64,000 bases of DNA from Akkermansia muciniphila (GTDB lineage Bacteria > Verrucomicrobiota > Verrucomicrobiia > Verrucomicrobiales > V1-33). Positions within the stretch are counted from its first letter, which is position 1. Each line of letters starts with the position of its first letter. The stretch spans positions 52,551 to 116,550 of the forward strand of contig CAMDJM010000001.1 of NCBI GenBank assembly GCA_945900785.1. Reading direction: 5' to 3'. The notes below the pieces were generated by a model. The model saw nothing but the letters and a program-made list of their open reading frames with translations. It had not been told where the DNA came from and made no database searches. Below, one piece after another: positions 1-10,200 of this stretch. The position numbers and the translations under genes are program-made.

Positions 1-741
1 CTGTTCCAGGATGTGATCGCCACCCACCCAGGTGAAGTGATACCAGTTTTTGATCTGGTAATACATCTCGGACCACTCCGGCTGGCGGTCGACCAGCCAG
101 ATGCCGGCGTTGTTCCAATAACATTGAGCCGCGACGATGTCGCCGATCAGGCCCTGCTTGACCTGTTCCTTGCCCGCGAGGTAGTTTTTCTGATAGCGGC
201 GCTGGAGACCGACGACTACTTTGAGGTTTTTCTCTTCTGCCTTTTTGCCTGCTTCAAAGACGGTGCGGATGCCAGGGGAATCACAGGCGACGGGTTTTTC
301 CATGAAGACGTGCTTACCGGCCTCGACGGCAGCCTTGAACATCATGGGACGGAAACCGGGAGGGGTGGTGAGGAGAACGACATCGGCGTGCTGGATGGCT
401 TCCTGGTAGGCTTCGAGCCCGATGAATTTCCGGTTATCCGGCACATCCACTTTGGAGCCATACTTGGCCTGGAGGGTGGAGAGGCAGGGCTCCAGACGAT
501 CTGAAAAAGCATCTGCCATGGCGACGACGCGGGTGCCACCACTGGTGAGGGCTTGGTCAGCGGCTCCTGAGCCACGGCCCCCGCAGCCGATGAGGGCGAG
601 CTTCAATTCATCACTGCCAGCGACCTGGGCGCAGGCGGCTACGGGGAGATTGACCGCAGCAGCGGCCACGGCGGCTCCGCCGATGAATTTGCGGCGGTTG
701 GGGTTGAGACCGGGGGTGGGGTTTTGATCAGTGGGCTGCAT
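1..741 (-). CDS. Gfo/Idh/MocA family oxidoreductase, Tat-exported, 3' end beyond the window
   Basis: The reverse strand from the ATG at 741 encodes 247 residues running off the window edge. The N-terminus (NPNRRKFIGGAAVAAAAVNL) is a twin-arginine signal, so the product is probably exported folded. A Rossmann nucleotide-binding start follows (KLALIGCGGRGSG), and further on the family's EKP motif (HVFMEKPVACD), whose lysine is catalytic in homologues. These are NAD(P)-dependent sugar or inositol oxidoreductases; the substrate cannot be read from sequence. The gene lies 97 bases downstream of the DUF1080-ThuA gene on the same strand, a pairing that suggests shared carbohydrate processing. A C9T7 tract sits just upstream of the start. 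Confidence 0.9.
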   Translation of the reverse strand, partial: MQPTDQNPTPGLNPNRRKFIGGAAVAAAAVNLPVAACAQVAGSDELKLALIGCGGRGSGAADQALTSGGTRVVAMADAFSDRLEPCLSTLQAKYGSKVDVPDNRKFIGLEAYQEAIQHADVVLLTTPPGFRPMMFKAAVEAGKHVFMEKPVACDSPGIRTVFEAGKKAEEKNLKVVVGLQRRYQKNYLAGKEQVKQGLIGDIVAAQCYWNNAGIWLVDRQPEWSEMYYQIKNWYHFTWVGGDHILEQ

Positions 742-838
742 ATAGGTGGGATGATTGGGACAGAAAAAAAGGGGGGGGGAAGCCGGAGTCTGCGGAATCG
801 GGCGGAAAAGCTCAATCTGAAACGGAAATTCGTCCGGA

Positions 839-2350
839 TTACTTTTTCGCATCCTGGTTGGCTGCCATCTCTTCATCGGTCGGTGTGCGGGAGACGACAC
901 CGCCCGCAGGCACCTCGGCTTTGGCAATCCAGAAGATGGCGTTGAGCAGAGTGCGTCTGAATTGATCGTTCTGCCAGTTCCGGTGGAAGTGGCCGCCGGT
1001 AAAGCCAAAGCCGCGGCTGCCATTGGCGTTTTCGGTCACCCAACCAACATGCTGGGCCTCGCCTTTGGCGACAGCCTCACGGACGGCAGGGTTGCCGGAA
1101 TGGGCTCCATCCGGCCGGTTCAGGGTTTCGGCGGGCGGCAGGGCGCTGAGCAGCGGAGTGACTCCCTGCATATTTTCCCGGAAGCGCATGTGGTAATACC
1201 ATTCGTCATTGACCTTGAAGGGTTCGATGCCAGCGGCTGCAGGGTGGTTGGGAAAGGTTTTGAATTCGCCATCCCAATGGGGGTTGACGGACCAGTCTGT
1301 CTCAAAATAACCGCCAATCCAACGCAGGAAGGCTTCGCCGCCGGGACCTTTGGGGATTTCCACAGCGTAATGAATGCAGCCAATGCCCACGCCCCGCTGG
1401 TGGGCGGCCTCGACATCGGCGAGGCGGGGATTGACCATGTGCCCGCCACCGCCGTCGGAATACATGATAATGGCATCAGCATTGGAAAAGGCGGAGGGGT
1501 CCTGCGGCCAGCCATTGCTGTAGACCGTGGCGAGCATTTTGCCGCCAGTGGCCTCATTCAGGGTATTGGCCAGCAGCATGGAGCCGGCGCGGTGCTCGTG
1601 GTCGCCTGGGCCATGGCTCGGTTTACCGGCCACGAACACGACCTTTTTCCCATCCGTGAGGGGCAGGCGCTTCAGCTTCAGATTGCGGAACTGCACCTTC
1701 ATGGGAGGTCCGGCATGCAACTGGAGCGCTAGCAGCCCGCCGCGGCGGCGCATCTGGGTATCATTGTCGGTGACCTGGGCGGTGAGCTGGCCATTGATGT
1801 AGTTTTGGATCGTGAATCCCTTGGCGACGATCCGGTAACTGTTCCATTCCCCTTTTTTTACCACGTTTTGAAGGACCCCGTCTTCCCCGGTTTTTCCGGT
1901 GACGGTCGGCTTATGATCTTCCCCGATGATGGTTTGCTGGCCCCGGTCCGCGAGGATGCCCCGGAAATTTTCGCCGTAAACGATGCCGCTGTAGCGGTCC
2001 CCGGCCTCGAAGTCCGCTTGGTAACCGCCGATGCCCCACTGCCGGTCCGGCAGGTGGAAGCTGCGGATTTGAATGCCGGAATTGCCACTTTCAATCCTGT
2101 AGTCGGCCGTCAGTTCAAAGTCATCCACCTCACCCAGGTTCCAGATCAAAAAGGTATTGGCTTCCGTAGGCACCTCGGCGGTGGTTTGACCGGTGATAGA
2201 GCCATCCTCCACTTTCCAAAAGCGTGGATCCCCATCCCATCCACTGAGATCCTTGCCGTTAAAAAGATCCAATGGCTCTTCAGCCTGGGCGGAAAACGTT
2301 GCTAGAACAAGCGCCAGCAGACTGGAGCGGAAGAAGGAGGGAGTGGTCAT
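839..2350 (-). CDS. DUF1080 (3-keto-disaccharide hydrolase) - ThuA-like fusion protein, secreted
   Basis: The protein has 503 residues from the ATG at 2350. That start is chosen because it places a typical signal peptide (FFRSSLLALVLATFSAQA) at the N-terminus; the frame is open further upstream but adds nothing recognisable. Residues about 22-225 match DUF1080, a concanavalin-like sugar-binding or 3-keto-glycoside hydrolase fold (LFNGKDLSGWDG, then GNSGIQIRS). Residues about 240-480 match the ThuA-like, glutamine-amidotransferase-type fold (KVVFVAGKPSHGPGDHEHRAG, GIGCIHYAVE, GGHFHRNW). Fusions of these two domains are common in Planctomycetes and Verrucomicrobia. It acts outside the cytoplasm and probably works with the downstream Gfo/Idh oxidoreductase on oxidised sugars; the exact reaction is inferred. 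Confidence 0.88.
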   Translation of the reverse strand: MTTPSFFRSSLLALVLATFSAQAEEPLDLFNGKDLSGWDGDPRFWKVEDGSITGQTTAEVPTEANTFLIWNLGEVDDFELTADYRIESGNSGIQIRSFHLPDRQWGIGGYQADFEAGDRYSGIVYGENFRGILADRGQQTIIGEDHKPTVTGKTGEDGVLQNVVKKGEWNSYRIVAKGFTIQNYINGQLTAQVTDNDTQMRRRGGLLALQLHAGPPMKVQFRNLKLKRLPLTDGKKVVFVAGKPSHGPGDHEHRAGSMLLANTLNEATGGKMLATVYSNGWPQDPSAFSNADAIIMYSDGGGGHMVNPRLADVEAAHQRGVGIGCIHYAVEIPKGPGGEAFLRWIGGYFETDWSVNPHWDGEFKTFPNHPAAAGIEPFKVNDEWYYHMRFRENMQGVTPLLSALPPAETLNRPDGAHSGNPAVREAVAKGEAQHVGWVTENANGSRGFGFTGGHFHRNWQNDQFRRTLLNAIFWIAKAEVPAGGVVSRTPTDEEMAANQDAKK

Positions 2351-2523
2351 GAAGGAGAAGCGCGGAATATTCCGGTGTATACGCTTAACCTCCCGGAATC
2401 TATCATTGGTTCGCCAAGGCCTTTTCTGCGCCAAATCCTGCACAAAAACAGGGCTGGCTTCCGCTAAAATGGGGTAAGTTCAGACTTCCTTCCCCGATCT
2501 GCCATTTAGAAACACTGCCAGCC

Positions 2524-4002
2524 ATGAATCCCCTTGCCCGCTTGCTCATCCCTGCCTTCCTCGCCGCCGCTCCTGCCTTTGCCCAGGCAGAGACTGCTTC
2601 CGGTCCCTTCCGAAGCTCCCTCACGGTGGACCGCTCGCCCCTGGACCGGAATGCGCCCATGATGAAAAGCTACGCCACCATGCTGGAGAAAGTGCAGCCC
2701 GCCGTGGTGACCATCATGACCGGCGTGGAGCAGCCCCGCCAGCAACAGCGGCGCATGAGTGAGGACGAAGCTGCGCTGCGCTTGTTTTTTGGCCTGCCAC
2801 TGCTCCCTCAGGCCCAGCCCGAAAGCAGCAAGGACACCTGGCAGCAGCTTGGTCTGGGCACGGGGGTCATCGTCACCAGTGATGGTTACATTCTCACCAA
2901 CCGCCACGTCATTTTGCCGGAGGAAGCCCAGGTGCCAGCCAATAGGGTGAAAATCCGGGTTCAAGTGCCGGGACGGGAGGAATACATGGAAGGAAAGCTG
3001 ATCGACTATTCCCAGGAGTCCGACGTGGCTGTGATCAAAGTCGAGGGCAAGGACCTGCCCAAAGCCACCCTCGCAGACAGCTCCCAGGTGAAAGTGGGCG
3101 ACGTGGCTTTTGCCTTGGGTGCCCCTTTCGGGATCGATAAAACCGTAACCATGGGCATTATCAGCGCCAAGCGGAATGACAAAGTCGTCTCCCACATGGA
3201 GAATCAGGAGCTGCTGCAAACCGACGCCTCGATCAACCCTGGCAATTCCGGAGGCCCTCTCGTGGACGCCGATGGCCGGGTGGTCGGCATCAATACCGCC
3301 ATCTACACACGCACCGGCGGAAATATGGGCATTGGCTTCGCCATCCCGATCAACAACGCCGTATCCGCTGCCGATGCCCTATCCCGTCCCCGGGGCTTCC
3401 TCGGCGTCGGCCTGGCCGGCATCAACCGCCGCGCCGCCGCCTATCTGGGCGTCAAGGGCGGGGCCATGATCGCCAACATTCAACCCGACAGCCCCGCCGC
3501 CCGCGCAGGTCTGTCTGTCGAGGATATTATCTACAAAATTGACGACAAGGAGGTCGCCGACGATCAGGAACTCCTCCGCGAGATCGCCCAACGCGCCCCG
3601 GGCAGGACCATTACCCTCAACTTCTTCCGCAACGAACGGAAATCGGAAGTCCGCATCGTCCTGGGCGAGCGGCCCAATAACTTCCTGCCCGAAAGCAACG
3701 CCGCCGGCATCGTGCCCGCCGGCGAAACCATCGCCGGCATGAAGGTCGCTCCTGTCCCCGAGGCGGACCGCGAAGCCCTCCGCCTGACCACCGGCGGCCT
3801 TGTGATCACTGGCATCGCGCCAAATACTCCCGCTGCCAAAATCGGTCTCCAGGAAGGCGATGTCATCCTGCGCATCAACGGCCAGCAACCCTCCACCAGC
3901 GGGGAAGCCGCCGCCGCCATGGCCCAGAGCCGCAACGGCTCCTCCATGCTCCATGTCCGCCGCAACAATGCCACCCGGCTCTTTGTCGTGGAGCAGGAGT
4001 GA
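2524..4002 (+). CDS. HtrA/DegP-like periplasmic serine protease with two PDZ domains
   Basis: The protein has 492 residues with a signal peptide ending near residue 22 (AAAPAFAQA). The trypsin-like domain carries the complete triad: His128 in LTNRHVI, Asp167 in ESDVAVIK and Ser242 in NPGNSGGPL. Two PDZ domains follow, roughly residues 295-375 (FLGVGLAGINRR, GLSVEDIIYKI) and 405-485 (LVITGIAPNTPAAKIGLQEGDVILRI). HtrA proteases degrade or refold damaged envelope proteins; the PDZ domains bind C-terminal peptides. It is divergent from the DUF1080-ThuA gene with a 173-bp gap, and a weak hairpin with a T-tract follows it. Which DegP/DegQ/MucD subtype it is cannot be decided. Confidence 0.95.
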   Translation: MNPLARLLIPAFLAAAPAFAQAETASGPFRSSLTVDRSPLDRNAPMMKSYATMLEKVQPAVVTIMTGVEQPRQQQRRMSEDEAALRLFFGLPLLPQAQPESSKDTWQQLGLGTGVIVTSDGYILTNRHVILPEEAQVPANRVKIRVQVPGREEYMEGKLIDYSQESDVAVIKVEGKDLPKATLADSSQVKVGDVAFALGAPFGIDKTVTMGIISAKRNDKVVSHMENQELLQTDASINPGNSGGPLVDADGRVVGINTAIYTRTGGNMGIGFAIPINNAVSAADALSRPRGFLGVGLAGINRRAAAYLGVKGGAMIANIQPDSPAARAGLSVEDIIYKIDDKEVADDQELLREIAQRAPGRTITLNFFRNERKSEVRIVLGERPNNFLPESNAAGIVPAGETIAGMKVAPVPEADREALRLTTGGLVITGIAPNTPAAKIGLQEGDVILRINGQQPSTSGEAAAAMAQSRNGSSMLHVRRNNATRLFVVEQE

Positions 4003-4073
4003 CGTCCCCCGGACGCCCTGATCCCGCTGGCTGCCAGGGAAAGGGCCGGAACCCCGTCAGCGAAAACGCAGGG

Positions 4074-4090
4074 AAAGGTGTCCTTTTTTC
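4074..4090 (+). terminator. weak intrinsic-terminator-like hairpin after the HtrA gene
   Basis: A short stem (AAAGG, loop TGT, CCTTT) is followed directly by T residues about 70 bases after the protease stop codon and before the next gene. The stem is only 5-6 bp, so it is a weak candidate. Confidence 0.3.
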
Positions 4091-4126
4091 TATGCGGATC
4101 AGCGTATCGTGTGCCAGGATGGACCA

Positions 4127-5686
4127 GTGAAGTCTTTCCCCCTCCTGTTCTGCCTCCCGGCTTTCCTCCTGGGCTGCATCTCTCTCCATGCCCAGCAAGC
4201 CGCAGCCTTCGATTACCGGCCGGCCACTGCGGTGATTTTCAACGCTACCGATCCGGAGTCGAAATCCCTCGCGGAATATTACGTCAGAAAACGCGGTATC
4301 CCCGCAGCCAATCTGGTAGGACTGCAAGCCAGTTCCGGGGAAACTATCACGCGCGCCGAATTCCAAAAAACCATCGAGTCCCCGCTCCGGGCGGCCTTTA
4401 TCGAACGCGGATGGTGGAAAACCGGAAACGTTCCCCAGCAGGGCAATATCGCTATCCAGACTGCAGTCCGGGTCCTGACCCTCATCCGCGGACTGCCCCT
4501 GCGCATCAGTGAGGAAGCCGCGTCCGGAGGTGCCGCCCCCGCCAATGGTCAGGCCAACGCCTCCAGTGTCGACTCTGAACTGGCCATCGCCGGCCTGCTG
4601 GACAAGGCCATCGCCGGTCCCCTGCAAAACCCATACTTTGACAGGGCGGAACCTTTTTATTCCCTGCCCATCACGCCCATGTTCCTCGTCGGACGGCTGG
4701 ATGGCCCGGACCTGGCCTGCGCCCGCCGCTTGGTCGATGACGCCATCGCCACCGAAGCCACCGGCCTCTACGGCAAGGCCTTTATCGATCTCTCGCTGAA
4801 AAACGAACCCGGCTACAAGCAGGGGGAAGACTGGCTCCTCGCGGCCGCCCGCGCCCTGGAACTGAAAGGCATCCCTACCATGGTGGATTCTCTTGCCGCC
4901 ACCCTGCCGGTGAATTTCCCCCTCACCGATACCGCCTTCTACCTGGGCTGGTATACCCAGACGGCCGACGGCCCCTTCCTAAATGCCGCCTTCAAATTCC
5001 GCCCCGGGGCCATCGCCTGCCATATCCATTCCTTCAGCGCCACCACCATCCGGAATGGCAAGGACTACTGGTGTGGCCCTCTCCTCGCCAAAGGTGCCTG
5101 TGCCGTCCTGGGGAATGTTTACGAACCCTTCCTCTCCCTCACGACCCATCTCGACAAATTCACCGTGGGTCTGCTGTCAGGAAAGAATCTCGGCGAAGCC
5201 GCCTGGGGCGCGACCCAGGCGCTTTCCTGGATGACCGTCGTCCTGGGCGATCCGCTCTACCGCCCTTTCCCAGCCGTTCCTGCCAAAGTGGAAAAAACCC
5301 TGGATGCCGACTACAAGGCCCTGCGCGTGGCCCTCGCCCGTTGGGGGAAAGACGGCCCGGCCAACGACGAATTGATGAAAAATCTGAAACTGGCGGGGAG
5401 CAATCTCAAGAGCGGCCCCATCTTCGAATACATGGCCCTGCACTCCCAGGCCGGCACCGACACCCCGGAACTGGAGGCCAATGAATGGTTTAAATTAGCC
5501 CTCCAAAACTACCCGGCGGGGCCGGACAAAATCCGCATTCTGCTCGAACAGGCCGATGCCCGGCGCCGCGAGGGCACGCCCAAACCAGCCATCAAACTCC
5601 TCGAAAAAATCATCACCGACTATCCCAATGTGCCCGCCACGGAAGCGGCGCGCGCCTGGCTCCAGCAACTTCGTCCCGCCCCGTGA
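4127..5686 (+). CDS. TIGR03790 family protein, secreted or lipoprotein
   Basis: A GTG at 4127 is preferred as the start: it has AGGA seven bases upstream and begins the signal peptide MKSFPLLFCLPAFLLGC. An upstream in-frame GTG at 4109 is possible. The 519-residue protein matches the TIGR03790 family seen in Verrucomicrobia, Planctomycetes and Acidobacteria: it opens with an 'ATAVIFNATDPESKSLAEYYVRKR' type segment (VRKRGIPAANLVGL) and has a GAWGATQALSWMTVVLGDPLYRPF-like later block. Cleavage could be at LHA-Q or at the lipobox cysteine. The C-terminal part looks helical and TPR-like. Function is unknown. Its stop overlaps the next gene's start by four bases (GTGA), so the two are translationally coupled. 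Confidence 0.85.
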   Translation: MKSFPLLFCLPAFLLGCISLHAQQAAAFDYRPATAVIFNATDPESKSLAEYYVRKRGIPAANLVGLQASSGETITRAEFQKTIESPLRAAFIERGWWKTGNVPQQGNIAIQTAVRVLTLIRGLPLRISEEAASGGAAPANGQANASSVDSELAIAGLLDKAIAGPLQNPYFDRAEPFYSLPITPMFLVGRLDGPDLACARRLVDDAIATEATGLYGKAFIDLSLKNEPGYKQGEDWLLAAARALELKGIPTMVDSLAATLPVNFPLTDTAFYLGWYTQTADGPFLNAAFKFRPGAIACHIHSFSATTIRNGKDYWCGPLLAKGACAVLGNVYEPFLSLTTHLDKFTVGLLSGKNLGEAAWGATQALSWMTVVLGDPLYRPFPAVPAKVEKTLDADYKALRVALARWGKDGPANDELMKNLKLAGSNLKSGPIFEYMALHSQAGTDTPELEANEWFKLALQNYPAGPDKIRILLEQADARRREGTPKPAIKLLEKIITDYPNVPATEAARAWLQQLRPAP

Positions 5687-7083
5687 ATCTTTCCCCCGCC
5701 GCCGCCCCCTACCCGGCGTTCCTGACGGAATTCTTTCCCGCACCCGCCACCACCCTGGCCGAATCCATGCTCCTGCCCGGGCGCGAGCCGGATGAACTCG
5801 CGTGGCAAAGCCGGTGGTTTGCCGGGGACTTCGGCCGGGAATTCCTCACCACTTCCGGGGAACGCCTCACTATTATTGATTTTGGCTGGTGGAACCACGG
5901 GGCTGGGCCGGATTTCCGCGACTGTGCCATTACCATCGCCGGGGAAACCCGGCGCGGCAGCATCGAGCTGGACCGCGACGCCCGCGACTGGGACCTGCAT
6001 GGCCATAGCAGCAATCCCGCCTACCGGGATACCGTTGTTCACCTCCAGCTCGGCCAGCACACCAGCGGTGAGTGGTTCACCCGAACGGACGATCACCGCC
6101 TCGTGCCGCAGGTCCGCCTGGATCTCGCAGCCGCCATGGGCAGCTTCAGCGATAGCCCGCCCGCCCCGGCCCGCCCCGGCCGTTGCCTGCACATCTTCCG
6201 CCAGATCGGCATGGAAAAAACCCTCGGCATCCTCGAAGCCGCTGCCCGTTACCGCATTGAGCGCAAAGCGGCCCGCCTCCAGCGCACCGCCACCATCCAT
6301 GGGCGCGATCAGATGCTCTTCCAGGCCGTCGCCGATGCCCTGGGCTACAGCCGGAACCGGCTGCCCCTCACCGTGCTGTCCCAACGGCTCCCTCTCAGAA
6401 CCCTCACCGCCCGCCCGGCAGATGCCGAAGCCCTTCTCTTCGGTGTCAGCGGCTTCCTCACCAATGACTCCTTCAATCACGCCGACGAGGAAACCCGCAC
6501 CTGGCTGCGCAGCCTTTGGGATCAATGGTGGCGCTACCGGGATACCTATGCCCCTGGTCTGCCGCGCCTGCCCCTGAAGTGGAATCTCACCGGCACCCGC
6601 CCCTTGAACCACCCCCAGCGCCGCATCGCCACCCTGCACCTCCTTGTCAGGCACTGGCCCACTTTCCGTCGTCTGCTGCAGCCGGAGAATTTCCAGGAAA
6701 AAGCCCTGCACACTTTTGCCGGAGGCCTGCACCATCCGTATTGGGACCGCCATTACACCCTCCACGCCCTTCCCTCGGCCAAGCCCATGGCCCTCCTTGG
6801 CAGCACCCGCCTGGCTGAAATCATGGCCAATGTCTGCTATCCTCTCCTCATCCCGGAGGACGCCTCCTTTTGGAAAGCTTATCAGAAAATTCCGGCTCCC
6901 GGGGACAACGAAAAAAGCCGCCGCGCCGCTCTCCGCCTTTTCGCAGGCCACCCGGACCTGACCCAGCTCACCGGCAAGCTCTGGCAGCAGCAGGCCCTCC
7001 TTCAGATCTACGAGGACTTCTGCCTTGCCGATGAATCGGATTGCGCCTCCTGCCCCATGCCCGGGCAGGCCGCCGCCCAATAG
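5683..7083 (+). CDS. DUF2851 family protein
   Basis: The protein has 466 residues, starts at a GTG overlapping the preceding stop, and has no signal peptide. It matches DUF2851 throughout: an early WQSRWFAGDF...GRWWNHGAGPDFRDC-like block, RGSIELDRDARDWDLHGHS, a central LPLKWNLTGTRPLNHPQRRIA segment, and a C-terminal cysteine cluster (CLADESDCASCPMPGQ). The family occurs in Bacteroidetes and Verrucomicrobia and has no established activity; the acidic and histidine residues in the N-terminal half recall nuclease folds, but that is only an impression. It is coupled to the TIGR03790 gene; 156 bases separate it from the next gene. Confidence 0.88.
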   Translation: MNLSPAAAPYPAFLTEFFPAPATTLAESMLLPGREPDELAWQSRWFAGDFGREFLTTSGERLTIIDFGWWNHGAGPDFRDCAITIAGETRRGSIELDRDARDWDLHGHSSNPAYRDTVVHLQLGQHTSGEWFTRTDDHRLVPQVRLDLAAAMGSFSDSPPAPARPGRCLHIFRQIGMEKTLGILEAAARYRIERKAARLQRTATIHGRDQMLFQAVADALGYSRNRLPLTVLSQRLPLRTLTARPADAEALLFGVSGFLTNDSFNHADEETRTWLRSLWDQWWRYRDTYAPGLPRLPLKWNLTGTRPLNHPQRRIATLHLLVRHWPTFRRLLQPENFQEKALHTFAGGLHHPYWDRHYTLHALPSAKPMALLGSTRLAEIMANVCYPLLIPEDASFWKAYQKIPAPGDNEKSRRAALRLFAGHPDLTQLTGKLWQQQALLQIYEDFCLADESDCASCPMPGQAAAQ

Positions 7084-7239
7084 CCAACCGCCCCGCTGCA
7101 TCCCCACCCCGGGAACGCCTGCTTCCGCAGGGACGCTCCCCGCCCACCGCGCCCTCACCGCCGGGCTGCCCATCCCACGCTTGCCCACCCAGGAAGCCCG
7201 CACGAAGAAAACCGAGGCTCACTCCGACCGTCCTCCCCC

Positions 7240-10200
7240 ATGTCCCTGCTCGAACTGATCACTTCGCCCGATCCCACCGTCCGCAACCAGGCCCTCGACG
7301 CCTTTTGTGCCAGGCTCACCCTCTCCCAGCTCCTGGAAGAAGCCGCCGTGCTGGACGACTTCCGCCGGAACAGCGATAACCTTTACGACCGCGTCCGTGC
7401 TCTCTTTTTCCTTGCCTCCCTTCACCGGTTCCACCTCCCTTCCCGACCTGACTTGAAATCCGGCGGCCACATTCCTTTCCTCGGTTATGAGCAGCTCCTG
7501 CACCGCCGTTTCGAGGAAGCCACCGATACCTTCCTAACCGCACAAAAGGCGCAGGGACCCAGCGATGCGCTGAGCAGTTCCCTCGCCGCCGCCTATCACC
7601 GACTGGCCTTCCAGACCCTCGCGGACCAGGTCCGCCGCAGTGTCAGGACGGTGCGGGGAAATCAATGGATGTTCCGCATGGGCCACCCCAAGGACCAGCC
7701 CCTGCGCTTCCGCCCGGAATTGCTCACCCTGGAAGCCGAGGGCTCTTTCCCCATCCTGCGCGAACGCACCCCCGTCCGCATGGACCTGACCCATTCCGCC
7801 TGGAGCGATATCTTTTTCCTCGGTATGGATTTCCCGGAAGGCGCCCGCGTTCTCAATGTCTCGGTCGACCTCGGCGTCCACGGCCGCGATACCACCACCA
7901 CGCCGCCGGTTAGCGCCTGGTTGCGTGTCATCGAAGAACCCGTCCTCCGGCTCGTTAGCGTTGACCTGCAGGCCCGCGCCGATATCACCAATCTCGCGGA
8001 AGTGTTCGACTTTGCCAAGGACTACCTCGGCCTCCTCAAAGCCGCCGTCATCGCCTCCGGACTCGTCCCGCCCGGCATCGAAGGCTCCGGCGCTTCCCTC
8101 ACGGATCTCCTTGCGGAAATGCTCGGCCCTAACCGGGGTCTGGAACTCGTCTCCAGCGTCAACGATATCCCCAAAGGCTCCCGCCTCGCCGTTTCCACCA
8201 ACCTCCTCGCCGCCCTCATCGGCGTCTGCATGCGCGCCACCGGCCAGGCGGAATCCCTCACCGGCCCCCTCCTCGAACCCGAGCGCCGCCTCATCCTCGC
8301 CCGCGCCCTGCTCGGCGAATGGATCGGCGGGTCCGGCGGCGGCTGGCAGGACAGCGGCGGCGTCTGGCCTGGCATCAAACTTATCGAAGGCACCCCCTCC
8401 CAGCCCGGCGATCCCGAGCACGGCATCTCCCGCGGCCGCCTCATGCCCAAACACCACGTCTTCACCCGCAGTGAAATCCCCGACAGCGCCCGCCAGAAAC
8501 TCCAGGACTCCCTTGTCCTCGTCCACGGCGGCATGGCCCAGAACGTCGGTCCTATCCTGGAAATGGTCACCGAAAAATACCTGTTAAGATCCGCCTCCGA
8601 ATGGACGGCCCGGCAGGAAGCCCTCGGTTTTCTGGATGAAATCGTCACCGCCCTCGGCCAGGGCGATATCGCCAAAGTCGGTGCCGTCACCACCCGCAAC
8701 TTCGAAGGCCCGATCCAAACCATCATCCCCTGGGCCAGCACCCACTACACCGAGCGCCTCATCGAGCAGGTCCGCGCGGAATTTGGCGGGGATTTCCACG
8801 GCTTCTGGATGCTCGGCGGCATGTCCGGCGGCGGCATGGGCTTCATGTTCGCCCCCCACCGCAAAGCCGAAGCCCAGCAGCGCCTCCAGGCCATCATGTC
8901 CGCTACCAAGCGCGACCTCCAGCACGCCCTGCCGTTCGCCATGGAACCCGTCGTTTACGATTTCGCCATCAATGAAAACGGCTCCTTCGCCGACCTCCTG
9001 ACCGGTCCGGACGCCCTCATGCCCTCCGGTTATTTCGCCCTCACCATCCCGGAACTCGTCCGTCAGGACCGCCGCACCCTCTCCACCCAGCGCCGGGCCG
9101 AACTCGATAAATTCGGAGCCGCCTGCCGCACCCGCCCCGAGCTGCGCGGCATGGTCCAGACCCTCTTCGACGCCCTCCTCCCCCGGACCAAATCCGACAC
9201 CGATACCGGCACCCTCACCACCTTCCTCACCGAAAACGGCTTCGACGCCGCCCAGCACGAAACCATCCGCGCCGCTCTCCGGGAAGGCCGCATCGGCCTC
9301 GCTCAAAACCGCCTCCCCGCCAACGCCACCATCGAAGACGTCCTCCCGGGTGACGTCCACATCATCTCTCCAACCGGAGCCAGCGCCCAAGTCCCCACCA
9401 TCAACCATCAACCATCAACCATCAACCCAAGCGAAGCCGCCCCCTCTCTCAACTCTCAACCTTCAACGCTCAACCAAAGCCAAGGCGAAGCCGCCCTGGC
9501 CGCCGGCACGGTCGCCGTCATCACCCTCGCCGCCGGAGCCGGCTCCCGCTGGACCCAGGGAGCGGGCGTCTGCAAAGCCCTCCACCCCTTCGCCAAGCTC
9601 GGCGGCCGCCACCGCACCTTCCTGGAAACCCACCTCGCCAAAAGCCGCCGCCTTTCCCGCCAATCCGGCACCCCCATCCCCCATCTCTTCACCACCAGCT
9701 TCCTCACCCACGGCCCCACTCTGGACTTCCTCACCCAGCGCGCTAACTATCACTATCAAGGCCCGCTCCTCCTCAGCCCTGGCCGCAGCATCGGCCTGCG
9801 CATGGTCCCCACCGGGCGCGATCTCCGCTTCGCCTGGGAGGAAATGCCGCAGCAAATGCTCGACGAGCAACAACAAAAAGTCCGCGACAGCCTGCGCACC
9901 GCCCTGATCGGCTGGGCCACCGGCACCGGCGAAGCCGCCGATTACACCGACAACCTCCCTCTGCAATGCCTGCATCCCACCGGCCATTGGTATGAAGTCG
10001 CCAACCTCCTGCACAACGGCACCCTCACTGAACTCCTCGCCCAGCGCCCGCAGCTCAAAACCCTCATGCTGCATAACATCGACACCCTCGGGGCCGATGC
10101 CGACCCCGCCATCCTCGGCCATCACCTCGCCAGCGGAGCCGCCCTCACTTTTGAAGTCATCACCCGCCGCCTTGAAGACCGCGGCGGCGGCCTCGCCCGC

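Noticed and set aside
5620..7203. 527-residue minus-strand open frame
   Set aside because: It is antisense to the DUF2851 gene, has no domain, and has low-complexity Gly/Ala/Glu composition.
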